Assembly: GCA_033439255.1 (NCBI GenBank)
Contig: CM065878.1
Coordinates: forward strand, 1,674,001 to 1,738,000
Direction of reading: 5' to 3'
Source: Hericium rajendrae
Lineage: Eukaryota; Basidiomycota; Agaricomycetes; Russulales; Hericiaceae
Length of the DNA: 64,000 bases
Under the pieces are notes generated by a model, which worked only from the letters and a program-made list of their open reading frames with translations, was not told the DNA's origin and searched no databases. Numbering within the stretch: position 1 is the stretch's first letter; each line of letters opens with the position of its first letter. Shown in pieces: positions 34,628-47,146 of this stretch. Made by a program: the position numbers and the translations under genes.

Positions 34628-36132
34628 TTGGCTTTCATGATGATGTCTGCTTTCGAGGCTTTGACCTTGGCAGAAGAACTCGAGAAGACGATATTGAATC
34701 TTCCTCCGCTAGACGACAAAGCCGGTCCAAAACTTCGGGCTGCTTATACCGCGCTGCATGCTCGCCTTGGTCAACTGACTATCGATGCTCGCGCCCTTCT
34801 TGATAGCGAACTCGGTGCACCTTCGATTTCAGCTTCACAGACGCAAGATAAGATACCGTGGAATCCTACACTCTCCCAGGCTGCGCTACGGGGTTCACGC
34901 CCTGTCACTGAAGAGCCGAATCCGGTCACCGCAAGTGGACGCAACAGCCAAGGACATCTCGCGGATCAAAGCCAAGAGCATCTGATAGAGCCCAGCCAAG
35001 GACAACCTCCAGAAAACAACACCCCGATGTCCCAACCAGACGAGATAATAGTCGAAGACACACGTGCTGTCGCCAAGACGCGTCGTATTGAGAAACGAGC
35101 AGCTTCGATATTGAAGAACGTGCAGAAGGACAAGGTGACAACTGAAGAAGTGCAGGACTACTTCAGAACCATCATCGCCACACCGGCTAGATCTCAAGTA
35201 GCACGTGAGGACTTAGCGCTGGGGCGTCTATATCGAGGTTACGCGAGGTATCATGACCCCACATGGGTATGTTGTGCATTGTCGACGATCGCCTCCATTT
35301 TGAACTCCCATCAGGTGTCAACACTCGCAGAGTTCAAAGCTCCAAACGGAGGACACTTTTCCATAACCAAGTACCTCGACGAGATAGAAGAGTGTGACCA
35401 GGTCGAGGGTGATACCAACAAGCTGCTGAAGATAAACTCGGTGATACGCCCGGTCTATCTCCCGGTCGATCGTCACTTACTATCTGCCTTTCCAGTCTCT
35501 GAAAAAGTTCACGGATCTGAGGCTGGCCATGCATATGCCTTGCTTCTCTTGTCGCAGATCCAAGCGTTGCGGTTCGGTTATGAATGGAACTCGAAAGATC
35601 GAAACAAGACATGGAAGACAAATATGTTCAAAAGCCTTTTCCAAGAGGACATCCAGCATAGGCATAACTTTCAAGGGTTGACGGACGACCAGCGAGACCA
35701 AGTTATGAAGGGACTGCAGGAAAGCGGGGCGTATGGTAAATGGCGCAAGAAGATGGAGAACGTCATCACGGCCAGAAACCGGCTGGTTGATATGTACGAA
35801 TTTGTAAGTTATTGCTTCATTGATGGCTCACCTTCCCTTTACACTTTTACCAGTATGGCGTCGCAGTTCTGCTCGATCCCTTTTGGAACGTCGAGCGCCT
35901 GGCGACGAACCGTTCATCAGACTTTCCAGATCTTCTCAAGTACCTTCGTGAGAACACGCCTGAGGTCGAGTACGGAGAGGGTGGGGAGGAAGGCGATTGT
36001 CTCCGGCCGCTGCAGGATGACAACGTGGCAACACTTTTTTCTATCGTCAAGGTAATCCTGGGGCCTCGAGGGAAGGAATACATTCGTAATTTCATTGACG
36101 AGCATCCTACGTTGATTGAGCCGATGGATTAG
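34628..36132 (+). CDS. Hypothetical protein, duplicated family, copy A
   Basis: I do not recognise this family. The start could be MAFMMMSAFEALTLAEELEK at 34628 or the internal MMSAFEAL, which matches copy B better. The N-terminus is helical, followed by a Ser/Gln-rich linker, then a coiled-coil-like region (VAKTRRIEKRAASILKNVQK). After a 48-base intron (35265-35312) comes a central domain (STLAEFKAPNGGHFSITKYL), and after an intron at 35804-35853 the last exon (YGVAVLLDPFWNVERLATN) ends at 36132. The 48-base intron can also be read through in frame, so its status is uncertain. No signal peptide, membrane helix or known catalytic motif is visible. The conserved DPFWNVERL block suggests a folded C-terminal domain. 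Confidence 0.65.
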
Positions 36133-37287
36133 ATAATCATGTGCTGTCCGAAACTCCTTTCCGCGTATTCGATGTGGCTTCCATCATTCATATGTATAAC
36201 ACGTCTCCCATTATTCAAGCACGTCCCTTCCTGTTGTTCTGAAATGTCAACGGGTGACTTTCGCGTCATTTTATGTTATGATATGTTTCTGAGTGCATCA
36301 GCGTCAAAATAGGGCTCAAGCGGGCGACCTGATTGGTTGACCGGGCCTTACGAGAGCGCTGCCAAGCGGAAAAGAGGCATCTATAACATTGATTTACCCT
36401 GGAGAAAGTCATCCAATGGAAATCACATCTCCCAGCCGCTGTTCAGAAATGGGGAATGACGCTTCGATGTCGCGGGGAAGGATAGAGTCGTTAGTTTCCA
36501 TTGCATTCAATGAAACAATAAAATCGTTTCCCTCTGAGCATTAAAAATAATAGCTTCCGAAGGACTTTAGGTAAGGCGGATTCCAAAGATGCGTCCTGGC
36601 TGCGGTCAAATGGATCGTTTGGCTTCAACGTTATCTACACATACAATGAACCCCCGTTGATTCTAGCTCAAACATAAGAATCCAGGGAAGTAAGACACCG
36701 TGGCAAGCCATCGATCGCCATGACACAAGATAATGCAGAGACAAATCCACGACATGGAAAGTCACAAGAGGGAGTATAAGACCCGTGAAATTTTAGACAC
36801 AGAATGCTGAAACACAGAGCGCTGGAACTGGACGGATTATTTGCAGATAGGAGATAGACGGGTTAAACAGTGCGAATACGAGGATACATGATAATTGAGA
36901 GGCCATTCCGCGACATGGAAGGCGACAAGAGGCGGCATAATATACATGAACGTTTCGAGAGCAAGAGCTTGTACTGGGCAGAGGTTTTGCGAAGAGAAGG
37001 CCAAGAGACGTGACAGATTTGGAATTTCTAGGCTGGCGGAGAGACAAGGAGAGGTCTTAGGCTTGAGGAGAGATTTGGCCGCGTAGCGAACGTGCGAAGA
37101 GATGGCAGATGGCAGGATGCAGTACAAGAGGCGCGACTCTTCCAGAGGCAGGCGTGGCAAATGAGAGTCAGAAACAGGAGACCGTAGTGGCAGAGAAAAG
37201 CGAGCTTGCACTGGGAAGAGAAAGAGGAATGGAACTACGATGAGACACGCTAATAGCAAGGCATTCGATAGTCGGGCTGCGAGGCGT
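36133..37287. other. Intergenic, nothing firm
   Basis: About 1.1 kb without a gene I can support. There are weak internal similarities (ACATGGAAAGTCACAAGAGG and ACATGGAAGGCGACAAGAGG near 36753 and 36912) that suggest an old local duplication. A minus-strand frame with a hydrophobic start (36837-37259) was considered and rejected. Confidence 0.45.
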
Positions 37288-38920
37288 TTACTTGGTCCAT
37301 CCTACAGGATCTGATCGGCGATACCAGTCGAGCAAGACGTGCTTGTACAGGGGATTCGATTTGTGGTCATCATACCAACGTTTGTCGATAGCCATATTGA
37401 ATGGAGTCTCCATCGGCGGCTTGTGTGTTTCCCTGCCCGTGTCCCGTACCCGCTTGGCAAAGCGCCCGCTCGACTTGATCACAGTACTCCAGTACAGGTC
37501 CCACAGTTCGTGGTACAAATTCGATGCCTACAGAACGTGACACAACGATTTCTCTCGGTAGAAATGGTTACACTCACGAATTCTGAGCGCCAGCAAGGTC
37601 GTATTATCTCAAAGACCTTTAACCGCTTTACGCTCTCGGGCGTAGGGTTAGGTTTCCCTAGCCGCCTGGCCATGTCGAATAGCCATTCATCCTTGTCTTC
37701 TGGATTCATATATCCCTCTGGACCTGAGGCTTCGTCAGACATAAAGTCAGGATGGAGGAAGGGCGAAGGGTCAAGTCCGTGGATTTCCTTATAAACTCCA
37801 GCCACCGTTTTGAGGCGTTCACACTTCTGCGGAACATAGAAACCAGACATTGTCAAGCTAATCTCATGCAGTTCAATATAAGGCCTTCGCACCTCCTGAC
37901 GACGAAGAAGTTCACGCGTGGCCTGGGACTTCTCGTGCGCCCTCCGTTGAGCCGCTAGATCCTGCACTGGAACCCACTTGTTTTTGAACCCTACGAACGA
38001 CCTCTTCGTGAGTCGGAGTATGTCCACCTTTTGAACCTGGAAGGTCGGGTCCATAGCCCATTCCTGTGGATCGGATCCCTGAGACCCATCAAGCTGTAAC
38101 CGATGAAATGGTTTGTGAGCAAACCAAGTCATTAAGGGCGCGTACTCACCTTTAGAGATTTCCAAACGATATTCACAACAGAAGAAATGATTTTAGCATT
38201 TCCAGGATCGTTCACGCCATGGAAGAAGTTCGGTGTGAAGTAAATGCTGCCAGTGTCCGGGTCGACGTGTTCCTCTACCGTCCCATCACGCCATGTCGGC
38301 CACTTCTGACCAACGTCGACCCCACAAACTTCACGAATCTTGGCTCCAGCCTGATCCTTCAAAGGAGCATAAACGCCTTAATCCTGACCCAGATTCACAA
38401 AGACACCCACCAAAATAATCTTGCGCGCACATTTCTGTTTGTCGGTCAAGTGGGCCGTATATGGTCCGGAGATACAGACTCTCCCCCGCTTCGAGGCATC
38501 TATCAAACGTTCCTCTAACTCCGTTTCCTCTTCGGAGTCCTCTACATCCGCGGTATTGCCGTCAGCACAGGACAACTCGCGAGTCATCGACTGCTTTTCC
38601 AGTCGAATGCGCTTGCTCGTCGAAGTCGTCCTGTGCATAACCTCTGCAGATCCGCGCCCTCGACCTTTGGCATACTGATCTCCACGTTGATGGTATTCGA
38701 TCTCGCTTAAGGAGAGAAACACGGGATCGATACGTGCATTCTGTCGTGCGACGTGACTTTGGGGTGGGTATGGATCTCCTGCCGGAGCTTGTATGCCATA
38801 TAACCCGATTAGAAAACGATCGTAGTACTGCCTACGCCATTCCAGGGTCATAGTCGGCCACATCGCCTTGACCACTGCGTCAGCACCGCCTGGGGGTTGG
38901 TCGTACTCGGGACTTGACAT
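37288..38920 (-). CDS. Hypothetical protein, four exons
   Basis: No family is recognised. Four minus-strand exons have clean GT-AG junctions and stay in phase: 38920-38411, 38356-38150, 38093-37578 and 37527-37288. The protein begins MSSPEYDQPPGGADAVVKAM and has an acidic Ser/Glu stretch (DVEDSEEETELEERL). The middle carries TWRDGTVEEHVDPDTGSIYF and the end carries NLYHELWDLYWSTVIKSSG, finishing SDPVGWTK. It is soluble with many Trp and Tyr residues. The multi-exon integrity suggests a live gene. Confidence 0.65.
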
Positions 38921-39219
38921 GGGTGAAAGGTAAGGAGTGCGATGCAGGAGGGAACAGAGCGCGCCAGGCATCGTTCTCATTTTTCCATCATATATGTGCT
39001 CATTTCAAAATCACGGCCCTGCCCGGACCGCGGGGTAACCAAAAATGTACGGATTACGTGAGATTTTTCACACACTCCACGCGCCCCGCCGTCTACGCCC
39101 TCCAAATCATGGAGGACGCTGTCATCCTGCCTCTTAGATCCTACACCCAACTCATCTACACAGCTTTACACTCCAAAAGGCTTCATTTTATTATTTTCCC
39201 TGCACATGGATTCGTGAAT

Positions 39220-42200
39220 GTCAGTTCAATATGCTGAACCCCGTTCATCATCAACCAGGATCCATGTTGCAGAGCCCGATTTTGATAGCAGTTCACATCT
39301 CCAGTATGTTTTTCCACTCCAAATATCTACATTCGAGCTTGAAAAAAGGCGACAGCATCCTGAAAAATGGTGCGTCTTTCCGTCATACTGCCGAGCGTCC
39401 CCTTATCTCGATTCAAGCTCTCGGTTACTCGAAGTTTGAGGGAGAACAGGAGGATGCCTGCAAAGCTGCAATGAGAGGTCTGCCCATCCATCCTGTTAAC
39501 ATGTCCGCTTCTAGACAGCACGACAGGAAAAAATGTCCTCCTGGTTGGGACTGCTAACATAGACCACGTTAATTATATCATGCTTGGTGTATACCTCATC
39601 CTGACGCCACGCGCAGAGCCTCATCTTTCAAGTCCCCGCCCTTGCCGGAGATGTAAGTAATTTTCTAGGCATTGCACAATGTAGCTAATCACGTACATAG
39701 TGTGGAGTGACAATCGTCGTCTCGCCTGTACTTGGTCAATCCTTCCTCGTAATGTACCAAACCCCCGGCTGATCATATTTCATGTAGATTGGACACAGAA
39801 CGGTGAGTTCTGCCCTCCATGCTGATCTAAATCCCTACCCTTCTCTCTTTCTTATGCCAGATATCTCTATTCTCCGTGAACGTGGCATAAAAGTGGAAGA
39901 AATCAATAACGAAACCCTTCTGTCGGACAGGAAAAGAGTAAGCCAGTGCATGTACTTTTTCTAGGCATTAGAGTTCATAAATAGACAGGTATTCGACACC
40001 CTGTATCAAGATCCTCTGCAAACCCGATTATTTTATGGTAAGTCGCATGATCTATCCTCACAATACAAACAGATTACTACGTCAACAGTTACCCCAGAGA
40101 TCTTATCTTCACCCGAGTGCTTGGAGACCATGAACGCAGTTTACAGAAACCGCCAGTTCAAGCATTTGGTAGTCCGAGATGTGCGCATTCTTGTTTCGAA
40201 TCCATTTATCTGTCCTGCTGATCTCCTCCGAATGCTAGGTGCACTGTATATCTGTCAATATCCGGTGTTCTGTCACAGTATCATGAGCTGACGCGTTATT
40301 GTAGCAATCCAGCCATGATTTCCGTTTCGAATATCTGGAGATCCTTGCGTTCCTTAAACATTTTCCAGATGTGTCTGTCATCGCGCATACCTCCTGCGCT
40401 AAGATAGCGTACGTGCCTCCCTCACTGGATGCGTCTTTCAGATGATAATCCTTTTGTTGAATCAGAGTCCAGCACGATATATTGCGGGCCTTTCATATGT
40501 CTGATACAAACACGTTCAAAGCGATACAGTCTGTCCACACACCCAATGTCGTCTATCGGGTTCGCATCTGCTCTACCATGACATTTTGGAATAATATATT
40601 AAATTCTGAAAACGGCATAGATATGCTATCACGCTTCTCAAGAAGCGGAGCTCATGGATCACGTTTCAAAGTTACTGGGGCGCTTGTTCGAAAAAGGGGG
40701 TACCGGTCTCTCTGGAATCGTATATTGTCGTACGCGTCATACATGCAACGCACTGTCCTTATTTCTCCAGGCGAATAAGATCAAGGCGAGGCCTTATCAT
40801 CCAGGCATTCCGTAAGGATTTTCCAGATGAGCAGGCTACAGTGCACTCAAATCTTCTCTGAATAGGTCAGCCACGTGGCAAGAGACTTTGCAAGAGTGGG
40901 AGGATGCGAGCGTGGGTGAAAGAGCAGTCAGTGTAGTGAGTACTACTCGCCGTGGTTCGTGGGAAATACACCTCAATCGCACACAAGATATGCGCCACCG
41001 GTACCTTCACCGTCAACGTCAAGAAGAAAGCAATTAGGTAAGCGTTGCTTGTAGCGCCTCTCATTTTGGAGCCTAATCCCACTCAAACGCGGTTCAGATA
41101 TGTGATCCATTATGACCTCCCCGAGAGTTTCGAAGGTTTGTCGTTGGTGACGATTCAATTTTGATACTCACTCCCACCAGAATTCTACCAAGCAAGCGGT
41201 ACGTGACGCTGTGCTTTGCAGCTGTGCCTCGATGCCCATTTATCTCCAGCAATGGCCGGTAGAGACGGCTTGGTAACATGCTTTCGCATTCATCATTTCC
41301 GCATTGCTAACAAGTACAACCAGGGCGGCTTATCCGTTCTCTATTATTGTAAGTATAATGGTCATAATCACTCGGTCGTTTGGGAAATCAACCCCACATA
41401 GCGCGAGAAGATGTTATGCGTGTGCGACAAATCGTGATGTGCCACCAGAGTCCAAAAGGGGACAGCGAGGACAGCTTGACTGGAGTACGTATGTCGCTAT
41501 CCTTTATTCATTTGTCATTGACTGATCAACCTTATCAGCTCATCAAATATGCAGAGAACACGCACAATTGTCGTCATAATGTATCGGATACAGCTAGCGA
41601 TATGTCCCTTCTTTTCTGACCCCCCTATCCTTCCCCAGAGGTATTGCAACTATTTTGACCAGGTTATGCGCCCCCGGAATCCGGCATATCGTTGCTGTGA
41701 TGTCAGTCCCCTAGTTCATTATTCATTACTTGCTCTCACCATACTTTATTTAGGTCTGCGTTGACGGTGAAAAGGTAATCGAGCGTAAGAGACGCCTTTC
41801 CTCGCCTAAGGTCGGCGGGTTCATAGCCAAGATACTTGATGCCCTTGTTAAAGAGGGCCAAGGCGACCACGATTTCCGAGAAGTACAAGATCAAGAGCCT
41901 ATATGTCCGGTGGAGACAGAAGATGCATGCGAAGATGTTCCCCATCCCAACAAGGTACCCCAGGTGTCTTTGCCATCTAGCCATTGTCTCCCCCCGCCGG
42001 CAACCATACCCTTCCCGGAGGTCTTGAAATCCCCGTCCTCAACTCTTGTTTCTGTTTCTACTCCCATGAGCAGGGGTGGTCATGCGGGCACGGGCGATAC
42101 GTTCTTTAAACTGGGTACGTATTCAAAACATAGTCACGCCTATGTTAAAGGTCTCGTTATTAATCTGCAGTGAGTATAGATGCTCGAGAAAGGACTAAAT

Positions 42201-42706
42201 CAATATTTGCTCAGGGTGAAGCGATGCTTCCGTCGGCACATAGCCCTGACTCCTGTCATCAAAGGCCCGCGAACCAGAACGTTGCGCCATCGCGTCTTGC
42301 TAACAACGCAGCAGTTCATCCTCTCACTGTCTCCACTAACTCGACGCCGTCTTCGCCACCCATTTCCTCCAAGCAAATTGTGAAGAGACCAAATTTGAAG
42401 AGGCCGGCCTCGAATGAGTCGCTCGCATTATGTCTCCGCTCCGGGGCAAAAGACATTCACATGGGACGAGGATCCTCTACAACCGGTGCGTTTGGTAGTC
42501 CTCGACATCCTCCCTCGACGACCGAACCAGAATGCCTGACATTTCGTGCAGTGCATCGAGGCCATGAAGAACAAAAAAAAACTTGCCAAATTAAGGACGT
42601 ATCTTCAGCCTGGAGAGGCAGAATATCGCCACACGGTATGCATTTATTTTATGTTTACAAAAGGACTATCTTGTGGAACTTATTTGAACGTGTACAGGGC
42701 GAATAA
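39220..42706 (+). pseudogene. RecQ-like DNA helicase, degenerate
   Basis: RecQ helicases unwind branched DNA in repair and telomere maintenance. Motifs appear in order over many short exons: SLIFQVPALAGD, TIVVSPVLGQSFL, QTRLFYVTPEILSSP, HDFRFEYLEILAFLKHF, GIVYCRTRHTCNALSLFLQ, RYVIHYDLPESFEG with FYQASGRAGRDG, and a cysteine-bearing RQC-type zinc region (YCNYFDQVMRP to CCDVCVDGEK). Two key sites look lost. Before SLIFQ, where GxGKS of Walker A should be, the text reads VLLVGTANIDH. The DEAH box of motif II is out of frame, with only a shifted Glu-Met/Ala-His-like trace after FKHLVV. The length and order fit an Agaricomycete RecQ, but ATP hydrolysis is unlikely. The start is uncertain and the 3' half after 42100 is Ser/Pro-rich and unrecognised. 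Confidence 0.65.
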
Positions 42707-44168
42707 CAACCGCTGGTAAGAGTCTCCAGGAATTGACCGTCACGCCTGTATGACGCTTCTCCGTATAACTAATTCTTACCAGATACTTCGGTCAATGAGC
42801 ATACACAGGGCCGCGGTTCCCTCACCCTAGAGATACAGGTACGTCTTCATGGTTGCCCCCATGAAACGCACTCTCATGACGGTTTTCATTGCTCTGATGG
42901 TGGCGTAACCATTCGAAGGACGATCAACGACAACATGGTCTCGCTTCCATCCATGCAGCTCTGGTTGATACAGCGATCAAAAACAACACATCAAAAACGC
43001 TCTGGCCCAAAGCTGGCATGCCGTTAGCAACACTTGAAACAAAGTAAGGGCTACCCCGATCGATATATGGAAGGCTATAACATCTCGATATGGGCAGACA
43101 ACAGATCATAGACTGGTTGGGCAAGGAGTGGGAGCTCCATCTCTTACGTGCTAGTGCTTTGCCTCGGGATTATGCAGCAAACTTACCAGGATATATATTT
43201 GCGGCACGGGAAATGGACCACAAGAATGCATGGGGAGCCAACTGCGGTCTCATTCACCAAGGGACATCTGTTCTGGTCGAGATTTTCAAACAGGGGTGCA
43301 GGGAAGTCAAACAAATGGAGTCGTCGTTTCGGATCCCAGAACAATGAGGCCCTGTTTCATGTCAACGGTTGTTCGATGGGTTTCTGGATTTCTACTTTAT
43401 AATAATAGCAGCACAACAACGAATCAATTTTTTCCAGCCAAGCATTGCATGAAGCCCGAACATTTGTGCAGGATAGAGTTCAATGCGTTGAACAAGGCAA
43501 GTCGCGTGCCGTCGCGGCTAGACTACATGGTGCGTACTATGCCGACGGCGTTTGCAACTGGGTGGCCTGCTCGACCAAAGGCGGGGTAACTGCGCATTCC
43601 GTTACTCTCCTGGCTTCATATTGCTGTCACCACACCACACCATAAAGGACTGGATGGCCGGCAATATGTATATCTCAATGTAGCCCAGCAGAGATACTGG
43701 CCTTATATCGTCGCACAGACATTATCAAATTCCTTCCTTTACCATTAATTGAGAACTCCATTCCAAAAATGGACAGCGGGTCGCTGGCGATAGCGACGCA
43801 CAGGAGATAGCTGAGTACACCATCAACGGTGTTATGCGTACCTCACGCCTCACGTCCCATGTCCCGCACACCGCCGCATGTGCCGTGAGCCGCTGTGTCC
43901 CGCTTATGTCCCGCTCGTGGCATCCCACCTCCTCGGAGGATTGGACACCGCTTCTGAGGATTTGGCTGAAAATTCAACACGGAATATACCCGCCACAACC
44001 GCGTTAAAGAGGTAGTAATGACAACGGGATTGCATCGGGATGTGTCCGGCCATTGCCGAAAGTCAAAGCCAAACGGCGGAAGTCAAGTCACACCCACGCA
44101 AGTCATACGAACTTCCAGGATAACATACTTTTGTCCGCTCTTGTACGGTATACGGTGGCTTTCTGTTC
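42707..44168. other. Unassigned segment with scattered coding-like pieces
   Basis: Plus-strand pieces around 43090-43350 (WLGKEWELHLL, GYIFAAREMDHK) and 43440-43590 (VQDRVQCVEQGK, GAYYADGVCNWVACS) look coding but lie in different frames and match no family I know. They may be the tail of the RecQ-like region or another decayed gene. Near 43845-43920 lies a loose CCCGC/CTCACG repeat stretch. Confidence 0.3.
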
Positions 44169-45629
44169 TTGGCCGTCATGACGATGTCTGCTTTCGAGGC
44201 TCTCGCCTTGGCAGAAGAACTAGAGAGGACTATATTGGATCTTCCTCCGCTAGACGACAAAGCCTGTCCAAAACTTCGGGCTGCATATTCCACGCTACAT
44301 GCTCGCCTTGGTCAACTGGCTGCCGATGCTCGCGCCCTTCTTCTGGATAGCCAACTCGGTGCGGGTTCTATTTCCACGTCTAAAACGCAAGACAACATAC
44401 CCTGGGATTCTACAGTGCCCCCGGACACACTTGATCAGCCGAATCCCGGCAGTGCAAGAGGATCCAGCCAAGGACAGCAGCCGGACGTAAGCCAAGGACA
44501 ACCTCCAGAAAACAACACCCCGATGTCCCAACCAGACGAGATAATAGTCGAAGACACACGTGCTGTTGCCAAGACGCGTCGTATTGAGAAACGAGCAGCT
44601 TCGATATTGAAGAACGTGCAGAAGGACAAGGTGACAACTGAAGAAGTGCAGGACTACTTCAGAACCATCATCGCCACGCCGGCTCGATCACAGGTGGTAC
44701 GGGAGGATGTGGCGCTGGGGCGTCTATATTGAGGTTACGCGAGGTATCATGACCCCACATGGGTATGTTGTGCATTGTCGATGATCGCCTCCATTTTGAA
44801 CTCCCATCAGGTGTCAACACTCGCAGAGTTCAAAGCTCCAAACGGAGGACACTTTTCCATAACCAAGTACCTCGACGAGATAGAAGAGTGTGACCAGGTC
44901 GAGGGTGATACCAACAAGCTGCTGAAGATAAACTCGGTGATACGCCCGGTCTATCTCCCGGTCGATCGTCACTTACTATCTGCCTTTCCAGTCTCTGAAA
45001 AAAGTTCACGGATCCGAGGCTGGCCATGCATATGCCTTGCTTCTCTTGTCGCAGATCCAAGCGTTGCGGTTCGGTTATGAATGGAACTCGAAAGATCGAA
45101 ACAAGACATGGAAGACAAATATGTTCAAAAGCCTTTTCCAAGAGGACATCCAGCATAGGCATAACTTTCAAGGGTTGACGGACGACCAGCGAGACCAAGT
45201 TATGAAGGGACTGCAGGAAAGCGGGGCGTATGGTAAATGGCGCAAGAAGATGGAGAACGTCATCACGGCCAGAAACCGGCTGGTTGATATGTATGAATTT
45301 GTGAGCTCTTCTTTCACCGATCCATGGCATTATTTTTACGTTTCTGTCAGTTTGGCAGTGCAGTGCTGCTCGATCCTTTTTGGAACGTGGAACGCCTTGC
45401 TACTAACCACTCATCAGATTTCCCAGATCTTCTCAAGTATCTCCGCAAGAACACGCCCGAGGTGGAGCACGGAGAGGGTGGAGAACAAGTCGATTGCCTC
45501 CGTCCTCTTCAGGCTGACAACCTTGCAACGCTGTCATCTATCGTAAAGGTGATCCTCGGACCTCGAGGAAAGCAATACGTCATCGATTTCATTGACGAGC
45601 ATCCTACGTTGATTGAGCTGATGGACTAG
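44169..45629 (+). pseudogene. Hypothetical family of 34628, copy B, broken
   Basis: A second copy of the gene at 34628-36132. The first 330 bases and the last exon are clearly diverged, whereas two internal blocks are almost identical to copy A. A C-to-T difference turns the CGA after GRLY into TGA near 44731, and one extra A in the run near 45000 shifts the frame of the next block, so the copy cannot make the full protein unless spliced differently. Its last exon (FGSAVLLDPFWNVERLATNH) after an intron near 45303-45350 is intact to 45629. A recent duplication or gene conversion onto an older paralogue fits this pattern. Confidence 0.8.
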
Positions 45630-45734
45630 AGAAACATGTGCAATCGGACTCCCCTGTATCTTGACCCTGTGTCTCTGTATATGTACAATAGCTGTGTATT
45701 AATCTGGCGCCCTGTCGCCTCTTTTTTCAACGGC

Positions 45735-46751
45735 ATGGACGTTCCCCGGTCGCTGTTCAACAATGGCGAACGACGATTCGTGCTTTTCCCCCTTCATGAC
45801 CAGACCGTGAGTTCGCTATTCTCTTTGTATTTAGGAACATATTTGGATCATCGTGAATATTAGATATGGTCTTTGTACAAGGACTCGCTTGCGAGCTTCT
45901 GGACTGCAGAACAGATGGCCTCCGAGGTCCGGTCCAACAATCAGGATCAGCCTGTCCAGCTGCGTCTTGCAGAGTGCGTAGCGTCGTTTTCCATCGAGAA
46001 GGGGCCCGACTCTACATTCCAATCCATGCTTCGCTCATTGTCGCAGAATATGGAGTTGGCTGAGGCCCGGTCGTTCATTGGGTACCACGCCATGGTCTCG
46101 AACATCCACAGCGAGTCCTCCTATGACATCTGTACTGCACTACTTCCCGATCACGATTCACGCGCCTCGATCTTCTCTAATGTGATGCAGATCAAATATC
46201 ACCGTGCTCGTGAGGAATGGATCAAGACTCGGTTCTGCCCACAGCGATGCATGTCCACCTCCATCCTCACCTGCCTTCTCTCCACGACGGTGACCTTCTC
46301 CGGGCTTTTCTGTCAGATTTTCGAGGAGTTTAGCCCAGAGATTGGAGTCCATTTGTGGGCTAGTAAATGCGCCGCAGACATGGAACGGCTTGCCGGTTTC
46401 CTGATTCACATCCTTCCTCTGGCTGGCCCCCTACCTTCTGACGCAGTCACGATTATTCGCGAGGCAGCAGATATAGAATTATGTTCATTACAAGGCGGGT
46501 TTTTGGCCAATAGAGCTATGACCGTGATAACAACTCACCCAACAGAGCTCTACCGCCGAACCCCGGGCGCTCCGAATGCATGTCGCATAGAGGCTCATGT
46601 TCGACATGTCACAGACGCGCTAGCCCAGCGGCTCGGACAACAGTCTGTCTTTGGAGAACAGAAGGCCGAGGGCTTACTTCACGTAGGCCGTTCGTCTGCC
46701 TTGTTTTCGTCTCAAAACGCGCCCTTCAATATAGAGGAGCAAGAATTGTAA
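45735..46751 (+). CDS. Ribonucleotide reductase R2-like protein, probable pseudoenzyme
   Basis: R2 subunits hold the di-iron tyrosyl radical for dNTP synthesis. Exon 45735-45806 and exon 45864-46751 (intron GTGAGT to TATTAG) give about 319 residues. The order of R2 landmarks is kept: RRFVLFPLHDQTIWSLYKDS (R2 has [20 protein letters not shown]), ASFWTAEQ, EARSFIGYHAMVSNIHSES, FSGLFCQIF and a C-terminal acidic hydrophobic tail (FNIEEQEL). Of the six R2 metal ligands only the His of NIH appears kept. The Asp after FWTAEE is Ala, the Glu before NIH is Ser, the Glu of VEGIFFSG is not seen, and the Glu and His of DEGLH are replaced (ADMERL). The tyrosyl-radical position is shifted. It looks like a retained, iron-free R2 relative, as in yeast Rnr4 but more extreme. 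An open frame of this length argues against simple decay. Confidence 0.7.
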
Positions 46752-47146
46752 GTTCTTACCGCTTTAAACACTTGCTTCACTAGGTGCTCACTTGCTTACC
46801 AGTTCTACGAATGAAGAGTTCTGAAATGTTTGTGACGCTTGAGGCTCGGTCTATGTTGCAATAAAATGTTCTGAAAAGTGTTATGCAATTTCATGTCTCT
46901 CAGGCGGTCGTTACCTTGATTCCACGTAGCTAGTGTTGTCTACGATGACAAACGAAGAGTTTGGGTGTATTTAAAGTCGATTACAAGTTATCAATGCTGT
47001 TCGTACTTGATCTTATCTCCAGTTCGCTCTTGGAACAATATTTCAAGAGTCGAGGTGACTATATGCGTCCAGTCCAGGAGCGTTACCAGAATACAATCGT
47101 CTTTGGTATAATGCACATCATACACGTCGACATGTACGCACACATT
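46752..47146. other. Intergenic, nothing recognised
   Basis: 3' flank of the R2-like gene, with AATAAA at 46860-46865, a plausible poly(A) signal. No gene seen. Confidence 0.45.

Noticed and set aside
36837-37259. Minus-strand frame with a hydrophobic, signal-like start
   Set aside because: Composition is low-complexity Ser/Leu/Pro, it lies in a locally repetitive stretch, and no homologous domain is recognised.
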